In this document: positions 45,912 to 58,963 of the stretch, piece after piece
Position numbering within the stretch: the first letter of the stretch is position 1
How the letters are laid out: each line of letters opens with the position of its first letter
DNA from: Cucumis sativus
Taxonomy: Eukaryota > Streptophyta > Magnoliopsida > Cucurbitales > Cucurbitaceae
Assembly: GCF_000004075.3 (NCBI RefSeq)
Contig: NC_026659.2
Coordinates: 31,576,272 to 31,640,271 of the forward strand
DNA: 64,000 nucleotides
Reading direction: 5' to 3'
Notes under the pieces: generated by a model
What the model saw: the letters and a program-made list of their open reading frames with translations, nothing else
The model's database searches: none
What the model was told of the DNA's origin: nothing
Made by a program: the position numbers and the translations under genes

Positions 45912-47190
45912 ATGACGATCAGGAAAAGTACACAAACTGAAGAAGACAGAATCAGCCTTCTCCCAGATTGCCTTCTTCATGAAATCCTCTCTTTTCTAAA
46001 CACAAAATCCGTAGTCCAAACTTGTGTTCTATCTAAACGATGGAAAACCCTTTGGACTGAAATCCCCACTCTCAACTTTGATTACAATAGTTCTTACTCA
46101 TTTTCGATCTTCAAAACCGAAGAAGATGATATATCCAAACAAACATCCTTCAAAAACTTCATCATTCGAGTTTTATCGAAACTCCGTACCAAAAGCATTC
46201 GAAAACTAGCCTACACTTCTTCCAAAAACCGTTATGATTTGACCATTTTAGCTGACTTTTTGATAAGCTATGCTAGATCCCACAGTGTTCAACAACTTTT
46301 CCTCAATACTTTCAATGTTATTGAATCCCATTTTTGGGATTTTTGTATTAACGTGAACACATGTTCATCACTCGTTCATCTGAAATTGGTATGTGTGTTT
46401 GCGGATAATTTGGATGTTTTGGCTTTACCCTCACTGAAAATATTAGAGATTGAATCTCTTTGGTTGGAACGACCTGATAAGAGGGCAAATCACAAAGAAA
46501 TTACAATGTTTCCTGGTTGCCCAAATTTGGAATCTTTGGTTTTCTTTGTTCATCTTTTCCAGACTGCAACTATTTCTGCTCCTAAACTTAAGAATTTGAA
46601 ACTATGTGCTTCTCCCGACAATGATCCAACTTTTTCCGAAGTTCAATTGCTTACACCAACCCTAGAAAATATCAGTTTCGTCAATGTGTTGCCTACTGTC
46701 AAGTCTGATTATGAATTTTCTCGCATAGATAAAGTAGATATACAACTTGTCTCTAGATTTGAAAGGGATGACCGAAACTCACGAAAATCAAAGTTTAGAG
46801 AGTTGCTTAGTGTGTTTCATATGGCAAGGTCATTCACACTGCCTTTAAAGCTCACAATGCAGGTACGTACTATATGTTCTATAATAATATTAACTTTGCT
46901 TTCACTCATTGTATATGAGTCGACATTTTCTTATCTAATTTGAATTTGTTTGTTTACAAGGTGATGTCGTTGGATAATTTTGATGCATTATGTTTTCATA
47001 ATATGAAGCATTTGAGGTTGAGAACCAAGGAGACTGGGTTACTATTAGAGCAATTACTTAAAGCCCCCAATTTAGAGAACTTTCGTTTTGTCAAAGAGGT
47101 AAGGATCAATTAAGTATTCAAATTATGTGTGTTATATATGGTTATTACATCAATTACTCATCACATGATTATATATTGCAGGATAGTTAA
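45912..47190 (+). CDS. F-box/LRR protein (FBD family type), intact
   Basis: Such proteins are substrate receptors of SCF E3 ubiquitin ligases. Exons: 45912-46862, 46961-47098, 47182-47190; 365 residues. The F-box is at about residues 11-50 (EDRISLLPDCLLHEILSFLNTKSVVQTCVLSKRWK is its core, split here as EDRISLLPDCLLHEIL and SVVQTCVLSKRWKTLW). Leucine-rich segments follow (LPSLKILEIESL, GCPNLESLV, APKLKNLKL, TPTLENISF). Exon 2 has FHNMKHLRLRTKETGLLLEQLLKAPNLENF. The last exon codes only two residues before the stop, so the usual C-terminal FBD domain is absent. The start is the first ATG in frame. Two degenerate copies follow on the same strand. Confidence 0.8.
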
Positions 47191-47889
47191 CGAGGATATA
47201 TATTGTATACGTTGCATGGGATGATTCTTTTTATTGAGACGTTGCATGGCTGGCTTGGCCATGGAGGATATGTACTGCCCTTTGATTTTATGCATTCTTT
47301 TAATTATTAGGAATTAGGGTTATGTTTGTTTTCATGTTTCTTTTGAACTATGGCTCTTTATATGAGTTCCATTATGTAACTGTGTGAATATAATTCCATT
47401 AATTACAATACGTTGCATGGGAATATGGAATTTGGATATATATTCACATTTGTCCCTTTTGCGTGTTTGTTTGTACTTTTTCTTTCTTTAATTCACAAAT
47501 GTGAATGCCTAGGCTAGCATATAATTACGTGAATATCGACTAATCTTATGAATCAATCTTATTAGCGGATCAATATGTACTATCACCTATTAGCTTTAAT
47601 TACAAATTAAAGTACACATTTTCATTTGTATCTCATTAGAATGGAGCTATAAAGAGACTTAATTTTTTAGAAACAAAAACCAAAATATTACCAAGCGGGC
47701 TCCAAAATTATTTTGCTATTTAACTGATTGGAAATACAATATGGTAATTAATTAATTAGCCAACCTTTCTAAATTGGGAAGCTTTATTGAATAGGCCAAT
47801 GCATCAACTGGCCAAGTCTTGCTATCAACTTGTTGCTCCTATTTGTTTTCAATTTCATATGTCTTTTCATTTCTTTAGCAATTAGGCAA

Positions 47890-48790
47890 ATGTCAACCAA
47901 GAAGATGGAAGACAGAATCAGCCTTCTCTCCCAGGTTTTCTTCTTCATGACATTCTCTCCACCCTTGACGCAAAAATTATTGTCCAAACTTGTGTTCTCT
48001 CTAAACGGTGGAAAACCCTTTGGACTCATATCCCCACACTAAACTTTCATTACAACTCCTACTCATTGTTAGCATGGGAAGTAGATATTGAAGACCTGGA
48101 AACCAAACAAAGATCCTTCAAATCCTTCAAATCCTTCATCATTCTAGTTTTATCAAAACACTGTTGCAAAAACATTCAAAAACTCACCTACACTTCCTCC
48201 GGAGACAAAGATGAATTGGTTTTAGTAGAATTGCTGATATGTTATGCTGGATGTCACAATGTTCAATAACTTTGCATCAAGACTCGCTATATTGATCTTT
48301 TTGATTCGATGTACTCATTTTCCGCGTGTTCATCACTCGTTGAATTGAAGATGGTATGTGGGTTTGTGAATGATTGGGAAAGCTTGTCTCTACCATCATT
48401 AAAATTTTTAGAGATTGAATGTCTTTGTTGCCGTTGGATTGTGATAAAAACATGGCAATTTTCAATGGAACTATCCTGTTTGGTGGGTGTCCAAATTTGG
48501 AATCTTTGGTTTTGGTTAACTTTTCTTTTGAGGGTACTATCATTCGTACTCCTAAACTTGAGAATTTTGAACTATGTTGGAATCATAGTTGCTGATTACA
48601 AAACTTGTGGTTATTAATTTACTCACTTGTATGTTACTTATTTAAGTTGTGTTCAACTTTGCAATTTAAACTGTATCTTAATGTTACGTTACACATGAGT
48701 TTTTCAGGAAAACAAGGATAGAACTGTATGGGATTCTTTTTATTGACGTTACCAAATGGAGGTTTCCTTTTAAACATTTTAGGCTTTATT
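47890..48790 (+). pseudogene. F-box/LRR pseudogene, tandem copy 2
   Basis: It starts MSTKKMEDRISLL as its neighbours do. Two extra bases in a CT run at about 47924-47931 shift the frame. The shifted frame then reads HDILSTLDAKIIVQTC and LSKRWKTLWT. A TAA interrupts at 48267-48269, where the functional gene has Gln (VQ-QLF). Later the frame changes again (about 48440) before GGCPNLESLVLVN, and a TGA at about 48593 ends the homology. A block like the 3' UTR of copy 1 follows ('gggattctttttattgacgtt' region near 48729). Confidence 0.85.
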
Positions 48791-50029
48791 TAGGGTTATG
48801 TTTATTTTAATATATATGTTGAACTATGGCCTTTAAGAACTAACCAAAGGTTTCTCCTCTCTCTTTGTTCCATTGTACGTAGTTGGATTGAATGCATGAT
48901 GTATCCAGTTTTGCTTTGTTTACTTTTTCACAACTATTAGAGTTTGAATATATTACTAATTCTAGATCTCCATCCATGGATGCGGATGCACAAAACAGAC
49001 ACAATATTTCGTTGTGATCATCATTTCCTTAATTGGTGTTTGTGTGTGTGTGTAAGGATGTAATCTTGAGGTAAAAAACATACTCCTTAAAACTTGATCA
49101 GATTCCATTCGTGCTTTTCAAAATGGGTTAGTAAAATTCACCTTATCTATGTATGCAATATAAAACAACAATATTTTGAAGCAAAACAAAGAAGAAGAAA
49201 AATGAAACCCAAGTAACAACAATATATAATCAATATAGGACGTTCAAAGATATATTAGACTAAAACTGCTAGACACCTCTGGGAGGATATTTTACATCTC
49301 TGTTGTGTGCTGTAGTTGTTCTAGATCAGATCTCTTTTGTAATAATGATGCTTCTTCTTTTATGTATCTTTGATTGGATGATTGTTCGACCAGACCACTA
49401 GCCTCTCCATTTTGAATTAAACTTTGAGCCTCATGCATGCTTCTTTATATGTATTATCTTTGTATGAATACAACTATTTTGGATAATTTAGGATATGATG
49501 AAGGTATTAAGAGTGTGTAAACCTAGTTGAGATGCCAAGATCATCTACTGAATCCAACCTCTACCTCTAGTACTTTATTAAAAATGAATATAAAATAATG
49601 GTATAATCAACGTTACTGTTCACATACAAAGTAATGTAATACACTAAGTCAAGTAAAGAAATTAATACAAGGTTAGTTATATATGCATATCGAGCATAAA
49701 TTTGAGGTGCATATAGTTATGGAAAAGTAATGGCTCATATGGTATATATTATATATTTATAGATACTTAGCTCTTACTTTAGAATTCATATATTTTAAGA
49801 AACTATGGCTCCAGATGTTTAGTTTGTGATTCATTTTCATTTTTCATGTTTTAACAAAAAAAATTCAAAGATGTTATGCAAATAGGAGAATACCATAGAA
49901 ATCCAAAGTTGTTTACAACGCCGCCCATTTCGTTGATATTCGAAGCGGTTTTTAACCTTACACGACGATCTAACCACCCACCATCTCCAATGGTCAATCA
50001 CCAATACTAACGTGAAGAATTGAAGAAGA
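48791..50029. other. Spacer between F-box copies
   Basis: No gene is seen. About 49495-49560 is copy 4 of the dispersed motif ('gtgtaaacctagttgagatgcc', then 'ctctacctctag'). A GT run lies at about 49040-49053. Confidence 0.5.
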
Positions 50030-51282
50030 ATGAATGACAACAGAATTAGCCTTCTTCCAGACACTCTTCTTCATCACATTCTATCCACCTTGAACACAAA
50101 ATTCGTTGTCCAAACTTGTCTTCTCTCTAAACGATGGAAAACCCTTTGGACTCTAATCCCCACTCTCAACTTTGATTACAACTCTTTCTCCTCCTCCTCA
50201 TTATTCAAATATGACGACGAGGAATCCAAACGAAGATCCTTCAAGTTCTTCATCTTTCGAGTTTTATCAATACACTGCGCCACTAACATTCATAAGCTCA
50301 CCTACACTTCCTCTCCAAACGGAGATGAATGTGTTTTAGTTGAACTGCTGATATGCTATGCTGGATCCCACAAAGTCCAACAACTTTGCATAAATACTTA
50401 CAATATTTGTATTTATGAGTGGGATTACTGTTTTCCCATGTGTTCATCACTCATTGAATTGAAGATGGTATGTGGGTTTGTGGATGATTGGGGAGTCTTG
50501 GCCTGACCATCCTTGAAAATATTAGAGATCCAATGTGATTGGTCTGCACGAGATGAGAGAGCAAATTACAATGGAATTACAATGTTTTCTGGATGTCCAA
50601 ATTTGGAATCTTTGGTTTTGGTTGACTATCTTTTTGAGACTGCTACTATTTCTGCTCCTAGACTTGAGATCTTTAAACTATGTGCTTCTCATGACATGGA
50701 ATTAACTTTTCCCCAGGTTGAATTGCTTACACCCACTCTCAAAACTGTCAATTTTGTCAATATGTTGCCTATTCTCCAGTCTGATTCAGAATTTTCGTGC
50801 ATACACAAAGTAGATATACAACTTGAAGATTCTGTTTTTACAACCGATGGCTCACAAACACAAGAGTTAAAATCAAAATTCATAGATTTACTGACTGTTG
50901 CATAATGCAAGGTCATTCACATTACCTTCGAAGGCAACACAGGTACATCTTGATCGAACTGTCTTCTTTTTATATTTATTATATTATTTCTTAGATGATA
51001 TAATACATTAAGTTTACTTCACCCCATTTGATTTAATAATGTGGTCTATGGGTTCTATTTCCATTGATTGGGTCGATCTGTTTTAGTGATTAATATCATC
51101 TCATCACCATCTTTCTTAGTTAACTTTGAACTTGTTTGTTTTACAAGGTCATTTCGTCCTATAATGAACTATCTTTTCACAATATGAGACATTTGAGGTT
51201 GAAAACAAACGAGTCTGACTTACTATTGAAGCATTTACTAAAAGCCCCAAAATTGGAGACCATTGTTGTTCTTGATCAATGA
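50030..51282 (+). pseudogene. F-box/LRR pseudogene, tandem copy 3 (two lesions)
   Basis: The first exon is almost whole: MNDNRISLLPDTLLHHIL, then VVQTCLLSKRWKTLW. A TGA at 50504-50506 stands where copy 1 has Leu (LALPSLKILEI), and the same frame continues for 130 codons. A small deletion near 50900 then gives a TAA before the exon end. The second exon is present after the ttacaag acceptor at about 51148 (ELSFHNMRHLRLKTNESDLLLKHLLKAPKLE). The 3' UTR to about 51510 matches that of copy 1. It is a young pseudogene, or possibly a truncated F-box-only product of 158 residues. Confidence 0.85.
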
Positions 51283-52149
51283 GGTTATAAAATCATGTAT
51301 CTTCTTTTCTTTTTGTTATATATGAAATTAAGGGCATCTAGCTCAATTCAATTCTGGTCTTAAAATCGTTACACTGTGTTCATATGATTTTTCAGGATAA
51401 TTAATGAGGATATATGTATATATATATAGAAACATTGTTGCATGGGATGCTTCGTCTTCCTTTTGTTGAGACGTCGTTGTCGAATGGCTTGCCATGCATG
51501 GAGGATAATGCCCTTTAACTTTACGCTTTCTTTTGGTGGGATTTTTTATGATTTTCTACTTAGGCTTATGTTGTTTTTGTTTTAGTATTTAATTACTTTG
51601 GACTATGGGTTTATAATATATGGCAAAGGAACTAATGCAGGGATTCTCCTCTCTTTGTTTCATTATGTGTGTGTGAGTGTGTGTGAAGATTGTTGGATTG
51701 GATCGGCTACGCATGTGTCTGTTTTGTGTGTGTTTACTCCTTCACTATCACAGTTTGATGGAATGTAATTCAAATCACAGCTTTGGATTGAGCTAATATT
51801 AAACTCTTTCATTTTATCGATTCTGATCTTTTTATTGTTTTCATCACGTTTCACGATCTCATTTTCGTTTTGTCCTCGATTTCTCTCTCATTTTAACATC
51901 ATTCAGATTATTAGTAGTCCTATTACGTTTCAACTTTCTTTTCAAAGTTCCTATTTCTTAATGACGGCATCTCATGTGTTCTAAAACCATCTACAAACCA
52001 ACAAATCACTTTTTTTTATAGTAAGATGATAAATATAGTGATCACCAGTTACTAACGTTATCTAGCACAGTGCAAGACATTTTGTAATAGTAATGATTAG
52101 TCATAATTAGGATTTTTAATGATACAATACTACTTACTTATAAGTCCAT
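51283..52149. other. Turn-around point of the F-box cluster
   Basis: It holds the 3' UTR-like block of copy 3 up to about 51510, then AT-rich sequence without a supported gene. Beyond it the F-box remnants are on the minus strand. Confidence 0.45.
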
Positions 52150-53010
52150 TATACTTGGAACTTCTTCAAATGCCTCAAATTTTGAAATGACAATCCACTT
52201 GAAGCAGCAGCCCATTTGAAGATGGCCTTGTAACGAAGCAGAGATTAAAAAAGATGAGTTGAGTTAGAAAACTATACAAGATAAACAAGAAAATATATGT
52301 AGGCAGAATAAGAGACTTTAGTTATGAAAAACTTTAATTGAAGCAGCTCACAACTATATCTTTTCACCACTCTTTATTGCATAATTCCCTCTCAAGGTCA
52401 CAACCATAAGAAAATGCTACTCACTTTGTATGTTCAGAAGGTCAAAACAAGACTTGAGTTCACATAGTATAACAACGTGCCAAACTTGACTCTTTAGAGA
52501 TTTGGTATACACAACTCAACTTGAACATAATAAAGAAATTGGCTCCAAATTCTCGAGTTTTAGAACACAAATACAATCATCATCATATAAAAATGCAGTC
52601 AAACAAAACTAAACATCCCAAATTAATTTGATGTGCTTGGACAATTAATAGGGATGGTGTTGAGCACGATGTCATCAATCCAGAACCCGAACTCAAAGAA
52701 AACCGTTTTAATCTCTAAAATACTAAAAAAAAACAAGGTAACACCAAAGATTCTACGTTAGCTACAAACTGGTATCTAATCTTCAGTATTACAGTAAGCA
52801 ATTTGAAATCCAATAAAGATGACCACATGGATTCATCAGCATAGTATAGGTACCAATGTTAAGATGTTGAGCCCCTTGGCATTGCTCATAGCATAAGAAT
52901 TTGGTTACAAAACCCTCTTCATTACGGCTGGAGAAAGAGTAACACAATTTTGTAATAGATTTGCTATGATGTCTAGATAAGACTTGGGAGATAAAATGCT
53001 TAATTAAACG
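52150..53010 (-). pseudogene. Strongly decayed F-box copy, minus strand
   Basis: Two separated pieces align by eye to family members. At 52780-53010 the minus strand matches the middle of the neighbouring pseudogene (regions for '...TKALPYTPFHKAQQLYITT...' there, with several stops here). At about 52150-52230 it reads LSFQNLRHLKK, like the last exon (LSFHNMRHLRL). The spacing fits one old copy whose F-box part is lost. Confidence 0.5.
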
Positions 53011-53189
53011 ATGTTTCTTTGGATTCTAGATGACTCTTTGCATCAAACTTTTCACCATTGGGATGAGTCAACAAAATGATAGAACAAGGGCTTTTTTTTC
53101 AACTAATAAACCAGCATGTAGAAAATAACATTCACTACTTGGCTAATACAGCCAAGAATTAGATACTATACTTTGTGCTAAAAATTCAG

Positions 53190-54200
53190 CTGACGATGCC
53201 ATAGGTTTGTAACTTAGAGCAGTCTAAGAAATTGTCGTATGTTTCTCGAGAAACATGCAGCTGTATCAACTCTTTGCTCCAATATGTTTTGAATTCCATA
53301 TTGCGAAAACAACATTCTTTTGAACAAGTGGTTTTGAAGTCAACCTTTAGAAACAGAGAATAAAATACAAATGTGAAGTTAGAAAATTCTAACGAAATAA
53401 AACAAGTAATTCAAGATAGATATATAATAGAGATAAGATACCTTATGTGCTGCATTGGGAGTTAGAGTGAAGGAGGTTGCATTATTTTCACACACAAACT
53501 CAAAAGAAGACTTCCAACAATGTAAACCATTCTTAAACTTTACACTCCTAAGATTTTGTGCACACAAGTTGTAGATAATCTATTATGGAGCAAAAAAATA
53601 TGCATTTCTCCGCCAATTAAAAAAATTCAGTATTCCAAGTTTGGACAACCTGATAATAACGTCTTTCTATTTCCATTCAACAGTATGCCATAGACGTCCT
53701 GATCATTGGCCACCTGATAATCGTAGTAGTCAGAATAGTCATCACAAATATCCAAAACAAACATTCTCAAAGAAGGTAACACCATGGATTCCAAGTGAGA
53801 TCCAACGAAACATTTACCGTTCAACACAGTTAGCAATTTACAAGCTGATAAACATGACCACATTGATTCAAATGCATAGTCAGTGGTAATGTAAAGCTGT
53901 TGAGCCTTGTGGAATGGGGTATAAGGTAAGGCTTTTGTCAAGAAACTCTCTTCACCAAATTCCAAATACGAGTAAATCAATTTTTGAATAAATTCACCAC
54001 CATGTTGTGTTAAAGCTCTCAACATGAAACGGTTAAAGGATGTTGATACATCCAAGAACGAGCGTGGCGATTTTCCATTGCTTTGAGAGAACACAAGTTT
54101 GAACAACTTGTTTTTTCTCTAAAAAGGATAGAATGTCATGAAGAATACAATCTGGTAAACAGCTGATTCTGTCCACATCATCGTGTTGGTATATTGACAT
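53190..54200 (-). pseudogene. F-box/LRR pseudogene, minus strand
   Basis: From the ATG at 54200: DVDRISCLPDCILHDILSFL, then VVQTCVLSKQWK. The segment normally following (TLWT.IPTL.FD) is missing, and the reading shifts to another frame (SFLDVSTSFNRFMLRALTQHGG...) that runs to a stop at 53627 (GCPNLEY). A third frame, about 53567-53441, has SVKFKNGLHCWKSSFEF and ends at an AAG|GTATC donor. A second exon follows at about 53343-53190 (CCFRNMEFKTYWSKELIQLHV). A deletion plus shifts make it non-functional. Confidence 0.75.
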
Positions 54201-54529
54201 GATGATATCAGAAATATTGTTGGAAAAGTTTTGTGAACAGGGCATTGTTATATAGAGATGTTGAAACAGTGTTTTTGGTTTTGCAATTTTGGAATATGTG
54301 AATTCATTAATTACTACAAATTGGGCTTGGGAAAACATAGCAGTGGAAACGAGAAGCCGTGGTTTAAACCAATGCCTTTTAATTAACTTAGTTTTGTTAT
54401 ATCTATCTGCTACTCGTCTTTCAACTTGCAATAAATATGTTTCCAACCTTTGTTAACATTATTAATCTGATTCATGAAGTGTTGGGAAGTTCGTGAAAAA
54501 CACCTTTGATGTAAAATATTTATTATGGA

Positions 54530-54690
54530 AGGAGTTGAAATCAAAGTCGAGTGTGGGAATGTGAGTCCACAGGGTTCTCCACCTCTTTCATAGAACACAA
54601 GTTTGAACAACTTGTTTTGTGTCTAAAAAGGATAAAATTTCATGAAGAAGAGGGCTGATTCTGTCCAAATAAACCAGATCATTTCTTTTC
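54530..54690 (-). pseudogene. F-box 5' fragment, minus strand
   Basis: The minus strand reads DRISPLLHEILSFLDTKQVVQTCVL, then a one-base change of frame, then RTLWTHIPTLDFDFNSF. Only the F-box part is present. The body lost from this copy is not adjacent. Confidence 0.7.
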
Positions 54691-55984
54691 GACATTGAAA
54701 TGATCAGAACTAAGAAGTGGTTTATGAACACATTGTACAAAAATTATTAAAAATACAGAGGATATGCCAAGAGGTAAATGAAAGGGTTTAAAGTTCCCAT
54801 ATTTAGTTATTTGGAAGTCATTGTTACAATTCAAATGCATGGGAAATGATGATAAGATGGCATTATTACAATTCAAATGACAATACACAACTATTTTTCA
54901 TTGAATTCTCATGTTTGGTAGGTGCAATTGCCTAAATACCAAAATCATTTAACTTCCAAAACTTCTGAACGTCAATACATCACATAACCATTCTAATATA
55001 ACAAAACGTTTGATAGAAACAGGAATGCGCATGCACACAATTTCTCGTCTTCATGATCTCTCATCACTTTCTCGATTATCTTTTGGCATACACTTTCAAG
55101 TACAGATTGTCTCGATCCATCATCATCATCGTTTCCAGACTGACCATCATTAAGCACTGGATCTGCTTGACAAATAACTAATGCAACACCTAGAACCACA
55201 ACAAAAATGTGGAATAAATCATAAATGGTTTCAAAAACTGTCCAACTAGAAGTATATGGCAAATAAAATACTTTGCGCTTACGGTACTGAAGGTGGGATT
55301 TTAGAGGTTAGAATTTCAAGAGGCGCCCAATAGACAATTCCAACCAGCAGAGTTCATTATAGTTCAAGTTTCCAAGTCATTAGTTTCTTTCCAATCAAAG
55401 TTTAAAAAGGTTTCCTAGTACAATTCACACAACCAACAACCCAAATTTTGTTTTGTTTTATCTTTGGTGAGAGACTGCACTTTCATGGAGAGATAAAAGT
55501 ATACTGGAACATACAAAAAAAAAGGAATCCACCCACAAAATAATTGCAAAAGATCAAATCAAGCTCATAATTACAGAAGTGTTAGGTTACAAACGCCCAT
55601 ATGGATGCATTAAAACTAGCAACCAGAACCTCAAACCTTTTTCTCATGATCTCTCAACCTCCCTAATAATCCACCATTTTTCTCAAGGCATTATACACAC
55701 TAAACAAATAAACAAACCTACTACAAAATCCTGCCCTCATCCCAAAATGGAGTACCTCCTCAGTCATAATGCCACAAACCCTGCCTCGAGCTAAACAAAA
55801 CCCAAACGACCAAGGAACTTCATGAATTCAACTTTACAGGGTCACAGAACCAATGGACCATCTTCATTTAACACAATTTCAAATTCAAAGTGTACCATTA
55901 TAAAATCATTGACTTCACATAAAGGTGGAAAATGTTAGCATGCCTAGGTCTAAGTAAGTTTGTATGTATCAAGTTCCCACATAG
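54691..55984. other. Spacer; one short hydrophobic/acidic open frame of doubtful status
   Basis: On the minus strand 55262-54993 is an open frame of about 89 codons without an ATG start. It has a hydrophobic stretch (FHIFVVVLGVALVIC), then an acidic run (GNDDDDGS). It could be an exon of an unrecognised gene, since a 'tctag' acceptor-like site lies at its upstream edge, but I found no convincing partner exon. The rest shows no gene. Confidence 0.25.
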
Positions 55985-56295
55985 ATGGTTGTCATTCTCT
56001 AGTCTACCTTCTTTCTTGTATGCGTGGCAATACAACCCGTTTATGGACGAAATGGTTAAGGCGACAAGATAAAACCCGTTTGATGAAACGGCGGAAGCAT
56101 TTTTCACGTTGATCTGAATGACGACATGAGAAAGAGGGGAAGTCAGAGTAAAGATGGGATTGAAGTCCAAAGAATTGTCCACCTTTTTGATAAAAAGAAA
56201 AAGGAGTGGCTTTGATGAGCACTTGGGGTATCAATGAAGGAAACAATGTAATAGAGAATGGTTTTTGGTAAGAAGCTAATCCTGTCTTCTTCCAT
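55985..56295 (-). pseudogene. Truncated F-box pseudogene related to the gene at 60.3 kb
   Basis: From the ATG at 56295: MEEDRISFLPKTIL, then an inserted or altered part, then SKRW.ILWTSIPSL, DFPSFSCRHSDQREKCFRRFIKRVLSCR in a shifted frame. The same blocks are in the intact gene (MEEDRISLLPNDIL, LWTSIPTLLFDFPSFSCPHL, CFRRFIKRVLSHRR). Homology ends near 55985, so all leucine-rich repeats are missing. Confidence 0.8.
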
Positions 56296-58963
56296 TATCC
56301 TTGGCTTCTCTGTTTTGGTAACTTGGGGTTAAGGAGGAGATGGGGTTATGGAAGAAATGGGGTGTGTACACAGTTTTAAATTTGAAAAGTTCTTGATATT
56401 AGGAAGTTGATGAGGTTGATGGAAGAAGTCATGAACAGCCACCTGCAACGCCTCACTGTGCTGCTGGTCATCAAGATTCCCACGCCACCTGCAAAATTGA
56501 AAGAGGGTCGAGTCCTGAAGACTCGCCCATCTTCTCCTTCACAAATTCCCCACTTCCTTCTCCCCACACTATCATCAACTCATGACTGTCTTTCCTCATC
56601 TTCAAAATGCCTCATTTCTTTGTGCTTTCCTTTACTTTATTTCTAGATTTTGTGACTGTTAGTAAAAAAGATACAGATTAGCAAGAACATATTCTCGTCC
56701 AACTAAGTAGAAGAAAGATATAGATCATGTTCTCACTCTATTTCGTGTAGTTTTGTGGTTGTGGATTATCAACAAACAAAAGAATTAGAGATCACTTTGA
56801 AGAGAAAAACAGTATAGTTGTTACATTTGTAAGTTTTCCTAACTGAATGTATATTTTCTAATATGCATTTGTTAAATCAATCATATTATAAGTTTAAATG
56901 TTGCTTTTTGATTGTTTAACTTTCTACAAATAGTAGAGTAGATTTAATATTTAATTTGCTGGTTTAATGTTATGATATTTGCATTATTTGGTATTTGAGT
57001 AAATCTTTCATAAGTTTTTGTTCAGGGTGATTTTGTTATTATTTAAATTTGATACTTAATAATACTATAGTTAAATTGTAGGAGATTTGTTGTCATGGAG
57101 CCTTTTAGCAATTATAGGCGGACGTAATAAAACATTCATCGGTATTGTGAGTCATTTACTAAGCGTTTAAATATTATCTAATTATTTTTAATATAAATTT
57201 ATTTTAAATATTTTCATAGATGACTTTGTATTATTGTGGATGATTCACAACGTGTTCTTAATATATGCAATTGATAATGAATAGTGCATGAACAATATAT
57301 ATTATATATGTATGGACCTATTATTTTTGCACTAATTTAAAGAGGATGTGCTTGAGTTGAATGAAGTTGACAATCACATGAAAGTAGTGTCTCATATGAC
57401 ATAAACAGAAAGTGAGACTAGTTCAATGATGGTGACACTAACCTTTTGTATGAGATATTGTGGTTCAAGGATCGACTAATCGATAGACTTTGAATTAAAA
57501 TCTATTATTGTTTAGGGATCAATCAATCATTTTCATACATACATGGACATGAACGTGATCGTAAAGAGTATAACGATTATTTGCACTATAAAGCGTCTAT
57601 GGAGTCATCTGTGCAACCAAAAGACCAACAACCGAGAATCAAGAGAGACCAAGACAAACATAAACCTAAAGTCATTCGGAAGTGAGACACTAAATTTTTT
57701 AAAAGAAATTATAAAAAATTATTAAATTATTATATTAATACAAATATTCTAATTTACATTTAATAACAAAAAATAATAAAAAAAAAGAGGGTTAGTAGTA
57801 AAGCATTTAATATTTTGATAATAATTTTATAAGAGATAGTTGCAAATTTAGCAATTACATTCACAATAATTAAGTATATATTAAAAATTGTAAATATAAC
57901 AAAATTTGTCAAATTCTATCCATGACAAAAATCTATCGTCGATAGACCATGTTACAAATATTGATCTATCATCAATAATTTTGTTATATTTACAATTTTT
58001 TTAAATATTACTATATCTTTGGCCACCATTGTGACAATCACTCCATGAACACCCACACCACTTTGGCATCCAACTCCAAACCCAACTCTCCTATTTTGGC
58101 ATCCATACAGTTCATTCTACATTCTTTATTCTTTATGTAGTTATGAGTTCATTCTCGAAGTAGTTTGCGTTTATGCTCGTTATTATAAGCTAAATTTCCC
58201 TAAAAACCTCTTATTGGTGGATACCCTAAAAGACGTATTTTCATGGTCATCCACATAATTTATGTTATTTTAAGATTTATATTATCGTTTTAAATTGATC
58301 TCTTCACTTCATTTGCTACTTAAAGTCTTAATGTGGAGATCATTAAAACAATATCCCAACCTACATTTGCACCGGGGAACTAGGGAAATAAGGACTTAAA
58401 CAAATATGTAACAACACTTAAAAAGTGGAATGTAACTTCTTTGTTCTAGGGAGACCCAACATATTAAATAAGCTCTCACAAGAGAGGGCGAGAGTGAGAC
58501 CCAAAGAGCTAGAGATGTAGAGAAAGAAAAGTGATTTACGAGTAAGAAACCGAAGAGTGAGAGATAGAGAGAATAGTGATTCACGAGCCAGAAAAGGAAG
58601 AGAGAGCACGACCAAGTGAGTGCAAAAAAGGAAAATAGTGATTTATGAGAGAATTTTGATAATTTCACGCAAATTTGACGTCACGAAAGGATCATTCAAA
58701 TTGTTTAATCAAGAGTTGAAGAGATGATATGATAGGCCAATACAAACTTCTTTCTATTTTCAAAGACAGACCAAAACAAACTTCTCGTTCTAAACAAATA
58801 TATACATACAAAAAAAGAAAAAAAAGCTACCTCAGTTACTGTTCTTCAGAACTGAGCAATTGGAGTGTGTGGTCATAGCTAAAATTCAAACCAAACAAAG
58901 CAACTCCAAGAATTCAAAACCTAACATCCAAAATCCTAAAAAGATAGTAGTAAAACGATGGTC
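56296..58963. other. AT-rich spacer with a MITE-like repeat, no gene seen
   Basis: Apart from the repeat at 57833-58020 I see only low-complexity AT-rich sequence and short random frames. At about 58440-58630 a purine-rich 'gagagagag/agaaagaaa' tract gives a Phe/Leu/Ser-rich minus frame. I take that as composition, not a protein. Confidence 0.5.
57833..58020 (+). repeat. MITE-like dispersed repeat, second clear copy
   Basis: It begins 'gagatagttgcaaatttagc' and has the core 'ctatcgtcgatag' and 'gatctatcatcaat', ending 'actatatcttt'. About 80 bases at its left end match the reverse complement of the right end of 1898-2136. Its right end matches the reverse complement of that element's left end. 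It is shorter by about 50 bases, mostly fewer palindrome units in the core. Confidence 0.65.

Noticed and set aside
54033..54446. Long N-terminal extension of the minus-strand F-box pseudogene
   Set aside because: All relatives start close to the 'DRISLLPD' motif. The upstream part has no similarity to them and is probably chance open sequence.
58396..58668. Leu/Phe/Ser-rich minus-strand frame
   Set aside because: It lies on a purine-rich 'gagaga/agaaag' tract, has no family resemblance, and two overlapping frames show the same bias.
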